A DNA stretch of 64,000 nucleotides, from contig BTRK01000003.1 in assembly GCA_036245805.1 (NCBI GenBank), forward strand, positions 33,435,215-33,499,214, read 5' to 3'. Under the pieces are notes generated by a model. The model searched no databases and had not been told where the DNA came from. It was given only the letters and a program-made list of their open reading frames with translations. Shown here piece by piece: positions 17,626-29,319 of the stretch. The stretch is from Pristionchus mayeri. Its lineage: Eukaryota; Nematoda; Chromadorea; Rhabditida; Neodiplogasteridae. Position numbers and translations under genes: made by a program. Each line of letters begins with the position of its first letter. Within the stretch, counting starts at the first letter, position 1.

Positions 17626-18668
17626 CTGGTGGACTTAAGGACGTTTCTCACGATCACCGGCTTGAACACGTTCAGCTCGAAGTGGCCGTTAGAGCCACCC
17701 ACCGACACTGCCACCTACAATGTGATCTACCATAAATTTCCGCAATCGATAAATGCTCCTGCAATCTACCGTAACCTCAATCAATCAATCATATTCTACC
17801 GTTACTCACCTGGTTGCCCATGACCTGTGCGGCGACCATCGTGATTGCCTCGCACTGGGTAGGGTTGACCTACAAATATTGATTTTCCTGATCTCGATTC
17901 GTATTCCTCTAATCGATAACTACCGTAGCCCCTATCCAATCAATTACAGTATACCTTGCCGGGAATGATCGAGAGCCGATGAAGCGGATGTCGTTGGCGA
18001 TCTTCATGAAGGAGACAGCGAGCACGTTGAGCGCTCCGTGAACCTGCAATGCGGCGGGCGTTTACTGCATTGATTGATCCAGACAATAATAAATACATCA
18101 AAATACCCTGTCTACCATAATCCCACCGTACCTCAACGAGTGTGTCGTAGGGGGCGAGTGCCTCGAACTAGTTGTGGGCGCTCTCGAAGGGCAGATCAGT
18201 AGAAAAGAGTGGGCTAGGCTAATCGTAAGTGAGGAGTGAGGAAGGAGGTGTCCAGAAACCGAAGAAAACTTTTATCGGGAAAACCAGCTGGCCCTAGTCA
18301 CGTTTCGGCTTCAAGACATCCTTACTACAACTCGAAATTCACGCGAGCAATGTCTCTTTCCCTTATTTTCCCAAACAAACAAAAACCATAATCCATCTAT
18401 TGCAAGTATCAAATGGCAATATAAAAAATCGATAATCAACCATCAATAATCAATCAATCAATAAAGTACTTATGAGGCGACCTTCTCGGCGAATCCCTTG
18501 CGGGTGCATGCGCGACCTTAAAATCGATAGTGATACCGTACTTCGAATCAATAGCCTCCTCCTACCGTACCGTACCTGCGTGACGTAGGCGGAGAACTCT
18601 TGGCCGAGGGTCAGAGGGACGGCGTCCTGAGGGTGAGTGCGACCGATCTTGCTGATGAATTCCTTCGC
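17626..18668 (-). pseudogene. fum-1-like: Fumarate hydratase (class II) pseudogene
   Basis: Minus-strand exons read in order of class II fumarase. 18,668-18,576 has [20 protein letters not shown]. About 18,515-18,480 has RKGFAEKVA. About 18,203-18,132 has FEALAPYDTLVE. 18,043-17,955 has [12 protein letters not shown] and then PGK. 17,869-17,810 has VNPTQCEAITMVAAQVMGN. 17,714-17,626 has [18 protein letters not shown]. Splice sites are mostly good (TTTCAG, GTGAGT). Decay is clear: a TAG stop at 18,168-18,170, loss of the segment between the first and second exons, loss of the conserved stretch after IANDIRF with a frame change, and missing 5' and 3' exons. The live enzyme hydrates fumarate to malate in mitochondria and cytosol. 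This copy cannot do so. Confidence 0.85.
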
Positions 18669-18764
18669 CTGAAATAAAAAGATATTTTGATTGGGTGTAA
18701 CGTAGAACTAACTGCACTGAGCTGAGCTTCCTATAATTGAGCAATTCCAGCAACCCCCAGTCAC

Positions 18765-18850
18765 CTGGTAAAATGGAGGACGGTCTAATGGCCCCGATGA
18801 ACTTCAGCTCAAAATGTCCATTCGCGCCTTTAGCTGAGACAGTCGTTCAG
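18765..18850 (-). pseudogene. Fumarase-exon shard (GHFEL exon)
   Basis: The minus strand reads KGANGHFELKF in place of the [12 protein letters not shown] motif, then drifts out of frame before a GTGACT donor remnant. It sits about 100 bases upstream of the first exon of the pseudogene at 17,626-18,668, so it belongs to another, more decayed copy. Confidence 0.6.
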
Positions 18851-18949
18851 CTGGTTGGACGACCGCTATCAGCGACAAAAAGGGTAAAGTATGTTATTAT
18901 ATCGACAATATTTGTGCATCTTATTTACGAGTCCGATTTACTTCATTAG

Positions 18950-19030
18950 TGGAAATACGGTTGCTACTTCCACACGCCAATTCTATGTTTCATTGTCACC
19001 ATATATTACAATGGCTACCTCCATTTCCAA
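18950..19030 (+). repeat. GTGGAAATACGGTT repeat block
   Basis: The block starts GTGGAAATACGGTTGCTACT and ends CCTCCATTTCCAATT, and runs about 80 bases. It recurs at 7,527, 26,885 and, split by mariner, at 60,943/62,205. More distant versions lie inside the repeats at 47,880 and 63,870. It lies about 190 bases from a fumarase shard here and at two other sites. Confidence 0.65.
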
Positions 19031-19284
19031 TTGTTGGAATCAAGATATTTCTAAATCATAAAATCAATGCAAGAGCATTTCCAAAAACCAAGCACATCAA
19101 TTCATCGCAATGATCGTACCTTGCACATCTCACTTCGTATTTCTGTACCACGTTTCACTCCGACGATTCAATCGGTCACCATGCCAATGGTTGGCACAAA
19201 AAATTAATGAGTAGAGCGGCTTCTCTATCGTACCTCTCTCGTGACGGCATTAGATCACGTCTAGACTACTTTACCTGCTCCGTA

Positions 19285-19378
19285 CATGCTCCGTACAAGC
19301 GTACGGAGCATAGCGTAGCGTACGGAGCATAGCGTGAAGTGAGCGGTGGTCGAGGGTCAGTGAAACGACGTTAGCCTC
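19285..19378 (-). pseudogene. Short palindromes and a fumarase-exon shard
   Basis: ATGCTCCGTAC and GTACGGAGCAT alternate at about 19,288-19,330 as a small palindrome. From 19,378 to 19,331 the minus strand reads VVSLTLDHRS, aligning with the [10 protein letters not shown] exon of fumarase. The call on this shard is weak by itself and leans on the other copies. Confidence 0.4.
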
Positions 19379-19728
19379 AAATTTATCCGTTTATTAATTT
19401 ATTAATTTATTTTTTTAATTTATTTATCGTACACCACGCAGGTGCTTCATCAGGTACAGAAATGTGCGAGAATGAGAGGGGAGAGCGAGATAAGAGAAGA
19501 GAAGAAAAGAAACGTATGGGGGAGAGGTGTGTGGGGGGGGGGGGGGCAGGAGACGATCACTTCCGATTTGAGTCGCGCGAGAGAGATATTCGAGGGAAGG
19601 GGGCCTCGAGAGCGGGAGAGTAGCCGCTATCCAATATATATCTTATTGGAGTCTTGGTTGACTTGAGATCGGAAAGTGTCGGAATGGCGGAAGAGAAGAT
19701 GAAAGGGGTGGAGGGAGGGGAAAGAGAG

Positions 19729-22700
19729 CTAAAAATTTCTAATTTCAATAGCAAGGGTATGTAGTAGATTAGGGGAATTTAACAAATGGAGCTTAACAGT
19801 GTCGACAGATAAGAGGGGGTCACATATCAGGTGTAATTTATTGAGAAGTCGGGATGTTCTGTGGGCGAAAGAGGCTCTTAAATTTTCCTTTCGGAAGGAG
19901 GGAATATGAAGAACAAATGCACTATGGCGTCTACTAATTGCCCTATACGTGTAGAAATTACTAATAGGTAATTCAACAAGAGTTGCGAAAATTTTGAGAG
20001 CTAAAATAATATCTATGACAATGCGGCGAGAATAAAGAGAATGTAGCGAGTAAAAGGCTAGTCTATCAGAATAGGAAGGAATAGATGTACGTGAATCTAC
20101 TCGAGAACAGCGATAGAACAAAAGTCTACTGAACAGATGCTGTACTTTCTCTAGTTTGCGGATTCTACCGGATGATGATGGAGACCAAACTGGGGAAGCA
20201 TATTCTAATACTGGGAGAATAAACGACTTGAAAGCAGTTATGTAAGGGGCAGTAATAGTACAAGCTATGCTACGAAAGAGGAGATAGACCAATGATGAGG
20301 CCTTATGACAAACAATTTGAATATGAGAGTCAAAATTCAAAAGAGGATCGATATGAACACCTAGATCGCGGATAGATTGAGAGGCTATAAGGTTGCAGGA
20401 AGATAGTGAGTAAGTGGTGCGGGGATTATTTTTGCCTAGATGTAGTATGTTGCATTTCTTTTCTGCAACTTCTAACTGCCATATTATGCAGTAGTCTATG
20501 AAGCTAATAATACCAGATTGGAGTTGGGAGAGGGAATCAGAAGGAGAGAGGGGGTCGAAAGTAGTGAAGAGTTTGATATCATCAGCAAAGAGCCGACAAG
20601 TGAGTTTAGGATAAGGAGAGAAAACTAGAGGGAGATCGAAAGTATAGAGCAAAAAGAGGAGAGGACCGAGAACAGTGCCCTGTGGCAACCCTGAGAAGAG
20701 AGTGAGCTTCCAATACGCACTCTGAAGACTCTATCGGAGAGATAGCCTGTAATCCACTTTAGCAAACATCCACGAATTCCTATCAGTTGCAATTTGTAAA
20801 GTAACTTGGGATGGGAGACCTTATCAAAAGCCTTAGCAAGATCAATGTATGCTACATCAATACAATAGTCACGATCAATGGAGTCACGCCAATTCTGAGT
20901 ACAGTCCAATAACTGGGTAACGGTAGAACGCTTACTGAGGAAACCATGCTGTTCAGGAGGGATAATTTTATGGATGTTACACCAGCGAATAATTTTCGGC
21001 TTCAGAATCCGTTCCATAATTTTGGAAGGAATGGGAGTGAGACAAATTGGGCGATAGTCAGAGACCGACGAAGGGGAGGAGGTTTTAGGTATTGGGACTA
21101 CTATGGATGATTTCCATAGGGAAGGGATATCACCGAGCACTAAAATTGAAGATATGTGCGAGTGGAGTGGCCAAGGATCGAAAACAATGCTTGAAAATAA
21201 TAGACGGGATGGAATCAGAGGGGAGAGTGCACGAAGAGGATACTTTTCTCAAAATAGAGGAAACGTAATGAGGAAGAACGAGCGATAAAGGAATGGATTG
21301 GGTAACGACAGGAGGGCGAGATGGAAGAGAACCATTGTCACGGGTGTGAACAGTGGTAAAATAATCAGCAAGTATTTCAGCCTTAAGCGAGTTACTAGTC
21401 GCAACGGTACCATCTAGTGCAATGATTGAGGGAGTAGAAAGGCCTTTAGATTTGAAACGAGTGGAAACATAGCGGTAGAAGGAGCGGCTATGATTGCTGG
21501 CAAGCAATCGGTTCTCATAGCAACGAACATATTTGCGAATTTCCGAATCTAACTTTTGTGAAACAAGAGTAAACTGAGAATGAACCGGGCGGAGGTGGAT
21601 CTTACTGAAGAGTGCACGTTTGTGAGCAAGGAGAGACTTGATATGAGGAGGGTAATGGTCAGGGGTGAGGGAGATCTTCTTAAGAGGAACAAAGAGAGGA
21701 AAGAGTTCAGTTACAAGGGCGACGAAGCGGTTATATAGATCAGAAATATCAATGAAATCAGAGAGCAATACCTCCCAGTTCAACCCGTGTAGTGCATTAT
21801 CGAGGCCGGGAAAATCGGATTTACGGAAATCAAAAGATTGCACTATAATAGGCTGCTCAACGGAAAATTGGAAATCAAAGATAATAGTGGAGTGATCGGA
21901 TGATTTAAAAGGAGCGGATAGATAGCAATTTGTTACTGCGCCAGGAGGAGAAAGGATGATATCAAGGAAATGATTATTGAGGGAGGGTAGAGGAACCATC
22001 TGGGTGAGATCTAGATCAATTGAGAGGTCGAATAAGCACGATGCCTGTGATGAAAGCACTCCAGGAGAGGACCAATCAATATGCAAATTTAGATCACCCA
22101 GCACAACCACTTGATGCTGTACGGAAACGAGAGAATATATGAGATCGAAAAGTTGGGTTTTTGAGCAGTGGTTGTGCAGGGAGGACGATAAATGAGAATG
22201 AAACGAGTGGGGACGAGGGTTGTGGGTGAATGCAAATCAATAGCCATAATGTCACTAGAGACGGAGGAAGGGATACTAGCTCTAGAACAAGGAATATGAT
22301 CACGGATGAGGAGACAGACTCCGCCCCCACGGCGAGGGCGATCAGAACGGAAGAGACGATATGGGAAAGATAGGATTATCTCAGAGTCTACTATCTTAGA
22401 AGAGAGCCACGTTTCAGTAACGAAGAGCAAGTCGGGCTTATCAATCGAGAGAATAGCGTGAAGATCGGGGAGCTTATTGCAAAGTGAACGCGAATTGAAT
22501 AGAGCACATTTCAATGGATGTGGGTGGAATGGAGGGGGGGGGGATGGAATATTGAGAGGGACGAGGGCGGGGAGAGAGGGAGAGGGAGGATGCGAGGGAG
22601 TGTATGGGATGGAGAGGAGAGGGACGGGGCGAGGGAGAAAAGGAGACGGAGGAGGGGTCACAGTGTCAATCGATAGGAAGTCAAAGGAAGGGGCGCACAA
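19729..22700 (-). pseudogene. LINE ORF2 (endonuclease-reverse transcriptase), broken
   Basis: Four pieces lie in order on the minus strand. 22,700-22,089 is the endonuclease N-terminal half, with FNSRSLCNKLPDL and LLFVTETWLS. 22,110-21,130 is the endonuclease C-terminal half, with VVLGDLNLHID and SSDHSTI. 21,140-20,625 is the palm of the reverse transcriptase, with DYRPICLTPIPSKIMERIL, HGFLSKRST and AYIDLAKAFDKV. 20,688-19,729 has PQGTVLGPLLFLLY and the FADDIKLF active site, then a C-terminal thumb. Frame changes lie near 22,100, 21,135 and 20,650. The start codon of ORF2 is not clear. The endonuclease nicks target DNA and the polymerase primes reverse transcription there. Confidence 0.85.
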
Positions 22701-22828
22701 AGGTCAGAATCCAAAGGTAGTGTACGACAAATTAGTTTCCCAGAGGAGGAAGGTGGGAGCGGACACGAGAACGAATGTCATCCTTGTGCCAAAGCTGGTC
22801 GCGATAGAACACGAAGGGACAGTTCGAG

Positions 22829-23530
22829 TCACTTGCCCGCATCACCTTGAGAGAATCTCTCAAGTACAAGTACTCTCTCTCTCTCCTCCCTGGTCTGCGA
22901 CTTGCGAATATAAATACCCCTGTACTCCTCGTTATTGCGGAGCACTGAGGTGTTTTTGAGTGCAGTGAGGAGGTGAGATCGAGAAGGAAGGACAACCTTG
23001 AGGAGACAATGCTTCTCTCCCGCCTTACCCATTCGGAACACCATCTGCGGCGTCGCTTCCACCTCGAGTTCAGCCAGCAGAAGACCCACCGACTTGCTGT
23101 CGCTGGCCAATTTCTCGTCGAGAGACAGAGAGGGATCGGCTTCGGGAAAACCCGAAATCACGAGGGAGCGCGCACGCAAATGGGCTTCGACGGGATCGGC
23201 AGGAGAGAAAGGAGCAGAGGGAGAAGGAGATGAGGATGAGGTGGGAGGGAGAGAGGAAGAGAGTTGGGGGAACAGAGGGGGAATGGGCGGATTATGAGGA
23301 TGGGTAGAGGGAGAGGAAGGGGGGATGGCAGAGGGACCGACACCGTTCTGTCCAGCGACATGCTCAAGCGCTTTCGCCATGTTATGGAGCAGTACGGTGA
23401 TGGCTTTCCACTTGGCCGCGTCAACACCAGAGGGAGCATCCTCCATAGCCAAAGCGAGAGCAGACACGCACATATTTTGGAACGTGCCGCCCTGCTTCTT
23501 AGCTGCGAGTGCTCCCTGAGGCGAGGACAT
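22829..23530 (-). CDS. LINE ORF1 protein
   Basis: This 233-residue protein starts at ATG 23,530. It has an Ala-rich N-terminal helix, a Pro/Ser-rich linker (about residues 85-130) and a C-terminal domain with RSLVISGFPEADP, VFRMGKAGEKHCLLKVVLPS and the end motif YIRKSQTREERE. This arrangement is usual for ORF1 nucleic-acid-binding proteins of CR1/jockey-type elements. It would coat element RNA. No stop interrupts it. A frame upstream of the ATG exists but lacks an ATG. ORF2 begins a little more than 100 bases downstream in the transcript. Confidence 0.7.
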   Translation of the reverse strand: MSSPQGALAAKKQGGTFQNMCVSALALAMEDAPSGVDAAKWKAITVLLHNMAKALEHVAGQNGVGPSAIPPSSPSTHPHNPPIPPLFPQLSSSLPPTSSSSPSPSAPFSPADPVEAHLRARSLVISGFPEADPSLSLDEKLASDSKSVGLLLAELEVEATPQMVFRMGKAGEKHCLLKVVLPSRSHLLTALKNTSVLRNNEEYRGIYIRKSQTREERERVLVLERFSQGDAGK

Positions 23531-23677
23531 GGTAGCGCCTCGTTTGGTCCCCAGAATTACCAAGGGAGAGAACAAGGATCGACAATAGGATAAAAGGAAG
23601 GAATAAAAAAAGCGAGAATACGGTCTAGAGAGAGAGGGAGCTAGTCACACTCCCCGACGAGAGAAAGGAAGGGAGTG

Positions 23678-23880
23678 GATGCCGCTCGATCGAGGTCTGG
23701 CTCTTGTTGAAATGTTCCGGTACGCCTGCAATAAATCGTGATGAGAAACTTCGACCACAAGTTGCAGACCGCCATAGTCATGGATAATTCGTGTTCCAGA
23801 GCAAGTCTAAAACATTCAGGTTCCACATCTGGCAATCTCATCACAACTTGTTGCACAAAACAAAATATATTTTTTTAAAA
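23678..23880 (-). repeat. 0.2-kb direct repeat, copy A
   Basis: This is nearly identical to 24,109-24,310 (offset 431), with three differences noticed. The minus strand has an open frame containing RLPDVEPECFRLALEHEL and LITIYCRRTGTFQQEPDLD. I do not recognise the protein. The copy begins where the LINE 5' end lies, so the LINE may have landed next to it. Confidence 0.8.
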
Positions 23881-24108
23881 TAATTGAAATGCATTAAACA
23901 AAATTATGCGCAATATAAATCCAATGCACAAAGCGTTTCGCACACATACTATGCATTCACTCGGCCAACACCCTGCCAATGTAGACCTCGTAAATTTCTT
24001 GATTAAAAATACTATGAATGTTGTATTGCAAAAAAATTAATTTCAATCAATAAAACTAATTCCCTATCGTATCTCTTTCACGAAGGTGATTTGTGTCGCA
24101 GTTGGGAA
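23881..24108. other. Spacer between direct repeats
   Basis: AT-rich spacer without a supportable gene. It includes TATGCATTCACTCGG, a phrase also seen near 37,190 and 47,010. Confidence 0.4.
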
Positions 24109-24310
24109 GATGCCGCTCGATCGAGGTCTGGCTCTTGTTGAAATGTTCCGGTACGCCTGCAATAAATCGTGATGAGAAACTTCGACCACAAGTTGCATAC
24201 CGCCATAGTCATGCATAATTCGTGTTCCAGAGCAAGTCTAAAACATTCAGGTTCCACATCTGGCAATCTCATCACAACTTGTTGCACAAAACAAAATATA
24301 TTTTTTAAAA
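24109..24310 (-). repeat. 0.2-kb direct repeat, copy B
   Basis: This is the second copy of the 23,678-23,880 unit. The same minus-strand frame is open. In the reading frame one difference is silent (Val) and one changes Ser to Cys. This may be an exon of an unrecognised gene or a repeat whose frame happens to stay open. Confidence 0.8.
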
Positions 24311-26657
24311 TGAATTTCCCTCTCTGCAGTCGTTTCCTACTTGACTCCATTGATCTGGTTGATGTTTGATTGCTCGATTCTATCTACCTGATCACGACTG
24401 GGAAGATATTGCCACACTTGCCAAAGATACCTGTCGAGTTTGAAACCACCGGGAACAGAGTTTCTACTTACTTCAAAAAGATTTTGTGCGAAATTTTCAA
24501 CGATCAAAACTCTTCTGACGATCCTCAACAATGGCATATTTCTCCCCATAATTTGTTTCTACATCCTCGGATCACCTGGTATTCTCTCGCGTTCACTGAT
24601 TTCTTTTTAGCATCGGCATACCAATGGTAATTAGTGTAATTCTATCCTACGTCCGATAGATCTATCTACGCTCTCGCTGCACCTCTCATGTCATTCTCTC
24701 ATGCAACCCACAAATTTAAAAGGAACAAACGAGCAAGTAACCGCACATAATATATGAGAGCTCTTCTATTTTATTAGTGGATGTCTCTCATCATCGCTGG
24801 GCCCCTACCAAAATGTCACAATTCATATATGTTTTAGAGTAAATTAAAGTAATTGGCCCGTTTTTCGATTTTATCCGTGCACTCCCTAACGCTTAAAGCA
24901 CCCGAAACCCCGGAGAATCCCGCGCGGAAATCCCCGGAGAATCCCGCGCGGAAAAAATCGGAAATCCCTTATCAAAAACGAAAACACTGTATGTAAATCG
25001 GACCGCGCGAGAGAGGAGGCGAGAGCGGCAGACGGCATGGGTACGCCCGCTCCTCTCCTCTTTCCTTCCCTTCCTCTGTGTTCTCTGACCATTTACATAG
25101 ACCGCTTCCCTGAATCTACCAGATTTTCAAACAAATCCTGATTGTCCCTTAGCCCTGTAGAAACTTCAAATGCTTGTATCTCGGCTCGAAATTGAGCTAG
25201 AGACTTCAAATTTTGGATTTGCTTTATTGTTCAAGGATCCTACCTGTACATATCTACGGTATCCAAATATAATATAAGGGGTTTATCCTGCTTTAATACT
25301 GTTGTATCACTAAAAAACCGAACAGGGTTATAATATAGGAGTGTGTACATGCTCGAGAGGGCGAAATCACATTTCTCGCTTCATCGGCAAGGTATATCAT
25401 TACGACGACTTTCATTTGCAATGAGTCTCGCTTTCTGGCTAGGAAAAGAAAATGTTTTAAAAACGAGATAATGCGCAGCAAATCGTATATACGTTTTGAC
25501 AAAAGATGTATTCCCTCTGCTGGACAGATGAAGGAACTGCATGATCGGTCAAGAACTAACAAGTTTCGAAATAGCCAAGTTAAAATTTCGATAGTGAAAA
25601 TTGCGTTGTTTTTCTTTTCACGGCATTTTTTTAGTTTCATTGTTTGCAGATGTTGGGATGACGAGCTCCATTTCCCATTCATGGAACCGTTCAACGGATA
25701 AACAAATATAAAATTATCGTTGAACGTTCACTACCATCACAGTCCTGCATCCAAATGCGTGTGCTCGGTATGTGTTCGTCCGAGAGAGCGATAACAAGTC
25801 GGAATTGAATTTCTCTACATTCGTATACTTCACACACATCGTGTAGTTGCAAAACTCAGAGGATAACAACGTCGAAAATGAATGCTACGCTCGAATAGCA
25901 CATCAGGACTACAGTGTACCTCGAGGGTCATTCCGTTCTCGTTGTGGCATTCTCCTATGCGATGTGCGCATTGAGTGCCGTCCTCAGCTTTGACTAGCAC
26001 CTGATCTGCATCGGTGTGACTACCGTATACGTATCGTATTTTCTCGGTGTGCGCATCGATTCCGTCCATGCAGTCCTCAGAAGAGGAGAAGACGAGAGTC
26101 CAAAAAGTATGACAGTTTGAAGAGGTGGAAAGAGCTAGTGTTTGGTTCTCTCCAATCTTCTAAAAGGCGAGAGAACTTACATAATTGAGGTAGTCGAAAT
26201 GAGTGGAATTCACGAAAGGGACCAATGTTATAATGCGCACAGTAGTGATTTTAAATTTTGGGCAAGTAGCTATCATTCATCGACCATCTCACTCCGCCGC
26301 AAATATAACCTCCCTCTGAAACCTACATCCTCCTAGTACACTATCGGAACAATTGGTTCACACAGCCAATATTTTTTAACATTTTGTTCTTATCTAAAGA
26401 AACGAAAGAATCAACAGTAATTCCAAAACAACATCCCTATACGTTCTTCCCGCAACACCGGCGCATCAAGTAGACCCCTCGAAGGCTAAAAATACATTTT
26501 ATCATATTTTACCGACAATACGACAAAGATCAACTACATCGACAAAGTAATCGCATTTGTGCACCTCCCGCAACAAAATGTTAGCAAATGAAATGGGTAG
26601 AAACTACAATAGAGTCATACTTCGTTACTTTCAGCTAAGCCTGCGACTCTCACTCAC
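24311..26657. other. Gene-poor stretch
   Basis: No gene is recognised. A possible minus-strand exon end with donor GTAAGT lies near 24,468, but without a readable family. A 24-base unit, CCCCGGAGAATCCCGCGCGG, is repeated twice at about 24,910-24,955. A decayed relative of the repeat at 47,630 begins near 25,363 (TTTCTCGCTTCATCGGCAAG). Part of the gag-aag repeat seen at 62,505 lies at 26,040-26,100. Confidence 0.45.
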
Positions 26658-26745
26658 CAGGTGGACTGGAGGAGATTTTTGACGATGAACGGCTTGAACA
26701 CGCGCAGTTCGAAGTGACCGGTAGGACCGCCCACCGATCTTACTG
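26658..26745 (-). pseudogene. Fumarase-exon shard, near full exon
   Basis: The minus strand reads [19 protein letters not shown] and continues LLQST to a GTGAGT donor at 26,652-26,657. This is almost the whole fumarase exon seen at 17,626-17,714 and keeps its frame. No other fumarase exon was recognised in the 300 bases around it, so it is an isolated exon. The GTCGGAATACAGTTCCTACT block follows at 26,885. Confidence 0.75.
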
Positions 26746-27780
26746 CTGGATGAGCGACTGTAAAGAGCGGGTAGTCATCTAGAGACTATCTACGGTAACG
26801 AATCACAGGCAACGAGGCAAAGCGAGCTGCATTAATCGCACTATTTTTGTCATCATCTTGCATGTCATATTTAATTCATATGTCGGAATACAGTTCCTAC
26901 TATCATACGGCAATTTTACGCGTCATTGATCCCGTATATCGCAACGACTACTCTCGATTACAATCAGACTTTGACTGTCAGGGAAGAAGAAACAAATAAG
27001 CACTTACTACCTTTTTATACGCAGAATAGCGTTACTATATTGTGTGTATAAAAGTATTAGCGTGGTATGGTGTATTCGGAAATCAGTCGAGCAAATTATT
27101 TCGGTTATGGGTATTTTCTTATGGGAGGACAAAGAAGAATCAATCTCTGCTCTCTCCACAGTGGAAATATTAATTATTCCTGAAGCGCAGAACCATATAG
27201 TGCGCCTAACTTTCGGAAAAACATCTCTTTCTGATACAATTTGCAATGCCTACCATACCAACAAGGGAAGTGCACTGTTATTGCATGCAGGACAAGACCA
27301 TGGAAGACCTTGAGGATTAATGTTTCACTGTCTTCAGATATGGAACCAGCATAGCTTAAAGATAATTCGCGGTGAAAAATAATTTTCTCAAAATTATTAT
27401 TTAATATTATTTTTAGTTAAGTACTGGTAAAATAAAGCAAAATCGTAGAAAAAACAATATAAAAATATAAAAGAATGAATGATTTACGCGTTTGCAACAG
27501 GCGGATTACGGTAGGCCCCCGGGAAGGTGTGGTTTAGCGGCCCCCGACGCTAAAGACAGTAAAAAAATAATATTTACCAGTAAAATCAGTGAAAAATATT
27601 TATTTAGAGCTCCGCCCACTGGCGTTCAGTTTTCGGCTTTGAATTTTCCTTTTTTTCCCTTTCTGTATCGTTTATATATGTTTTAAACAGTTGTAACATT
27701 GACTAAGCATAGTCATGCAATGCTATAAGCACGTGAGTGAGTAGCAACCACCCTCGTTTACCCGTAAACTCTTCCAAAAT
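26746..27780. other. Unassigned sequence with a repeat block
   Basis: The block at about 26,885-26,970 belongs to the GTGGAAATACGGTT family. The rest is AT-rich without a supportable gene. GC-rich words near 27,500-27,545 (GCGGATTACGGTAGGCCCCC) recall a stretch near 35,545-35,580. Confidence 0.4.
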
Positions 27781-27925
27781 GATATGATGACGACGAGAAC
27801 TTAACTGACCCCTTCTTCTCTCGCTTTCGCGCGCTCTCTGCCTTTCTCTGACCTTTTAGCGAGGCAGAAAGGGCGCGAAAGCGACAGAAGCTGGGGTCAG
27901 TTAAGTTCTTGTCGCCATTATGCCA
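27781..27925. repeat. Small hairpin MITE
   Basis: GACGAGAACTTAACTGACCCC near 27,792 is answered by GGGGTCAGTTAAGTTCTTGTC near 27,893 (20 of 21 bases pair in the inner part), with CGCTTTCGCGC-type sequences facing each other inside. No protein is encoded. Confidence 0.75.
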
Positions 27926-28674
27926 CGTCACACTACTGTCGCGTTTACTGGACAGAATTAGCTTTGTTCTACTTATTTGTCGTAAGCATCTGTTATGCAC
28001 CGCCGCAATGATGTATATTCCTTCCATTTAAACCAAAGATATAGGTAGCTCGATCACTTTATAGTAAGCTTATACTGATTTCGAGTATGTTCCACTTGTC
28101 GTTATTCTTCATCATGTTGTTCCATGTCGTCATTGGATCTATTTACGCTCCTATTTATATCATAAATTGAGGTGAACGATGGCGCCGAGTTTTGGTCGCG
28201 GCAAAACAGAAGGAACCTCCAGGTATATTTACTTTTCCTTCGATTGTAATTATTTTATGTTTGAATACATGCCCTAGCTTTGTAACTTAAATATAGCTGC
28301 TCGAGGAAATTGCTCCCTTCACTTAGGCCGAGTACAGGTTCGCATGTTCTGTGGTCGCTCGATTCGTCACTTGTTTACGCGCGCTCTATCCCGCCCTCTA
28401 TTTTACGCGAGCCAAACACTTCAGGAATTATATGCAACTATTGTGCTTATATTTTCTACCGGTACTATTCGCTGGAATTTTAAGTCGCTGACAATGAAAT
28501 TACTTTAGGAATTGTGTGGCTCCGGAAAACCTCGTAATCTCTAATATCCTCTCAGGCTGGCTACCGTACTGTGCATTGAGTTGGCGCCGATGCGCCTCCC
28601 GTAGGAGCGACAACTACAGGTCAGTCATCCTTTCGATAATTAGTGATTCCATTCCCCTATTCAGATCCATGGCG

Positions 28675-29140
28675 TTCTCTACCACTTCTGGGCGACCTTC
28701 GTGACGCCTGCACGCATTCTACTTCTCTTCAGATGGATGGTGAGAGCAGTTACAGAAGCTACTTTTGAATCCCCTCTTGTGCATGATTCGCAACCGTAAC
28801 CTCCACTTTTGAGCTCCTCAACGGCTACGACCTCGTGGTCGCCAAGTACGGCGTCTGGCTGTGGTGGGACTGGGACTCGCCGTACAAGGGTACGCTGACT
28901 ATCGATTTTTTTATCCATTCACCAGTTTACCGTTACCGTCGTTTTTTCCCTTTGACAGGAGCATACGCCTCTCGCTACTTCCTCAATCTGCCCATCCACA
29001 AGTGGTTCACTGGCTACTTCCCCCTCTCCATCCATCCCACCTCTCAACGACCGGCCAACAAGGTGAGCACCACCATTCACCATTCCCTTCTTATCATGCC
29101 CCCATCTCCATTCCAGAACTACTCTCTCCTCTCTAAATCG
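28675..29140 (+). pseudogene. DGAT2/MGAT-type acyltransferase fragment, copy 1
   Basis: An exon ending near 28,889 reads VVAKYGVWLWWDWDSPYKG. After an intron, 28,961-29,061 reads SRYFLNLPIHKWFTGYFPLS and ends PANK before GTGAGC. This pattern (WDWDTP..GG, then HFKDYFPI before the HPHG motif) is that of diacylglycerol/monoacylglycerol acyltransferases, which sit in ER membranes. A hydrophobic exon just upstream, near 28,675-28,735, would suit the N-terminal membrane helix. After NY (29,117) the expected HPHG active-site exon is missing and the sequence runs into unrelated residues, so I call it a fragment. Confidence 0.5.
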
Positions 29141-29319
29141 GGTGAGCAGAGGAGAGAAGGGTTGTAAATAGAGAGTGCGTCGGGTACCCGCCAGAGGGAA
29201 CAAACAAGTGCGGGTGAGTAAGAGCCATCCTCGCCACCCTAGTCCACACCATCTCAAAATGGCAATAATACTTCAGCATGTATATTCCTAGTCCCAGATC
29301 ATCAATCCTGCCTTTACAG

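Larger units (their letters stand above)
19383..23640 (-). mobile_element. Non-LTR retrotransposon (jockey/CR1-like LINE)
   Basis: A two-ORF LINE lies on the minus strand: ORF1 (22,829-23,530), ORF2 with endonuclease and reverse transcriptase (22,700-19,729), a 3' UTR and an A-rich ATAAATAAATTAAAAAAATA tail at about 19,383-19,432. ORF2 is broken by at least three frame changes, so the copy cannot move on its own. The 5' edge is estimated. Clade assignment is by general look only. Confidence 0.8.

Noticed and set aside
22477..22959. 160-codon plus-strand frame over the LINE
   Set aside because: It runs against ORF1/ORF2 in Gly/Glu-rich shadow composition.
28919..29257. 112-codon minus-strand frame over the DGAT2-like exons
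   Set aside because: It covers both exons and introns of the plus-strand fragment and has no motif.
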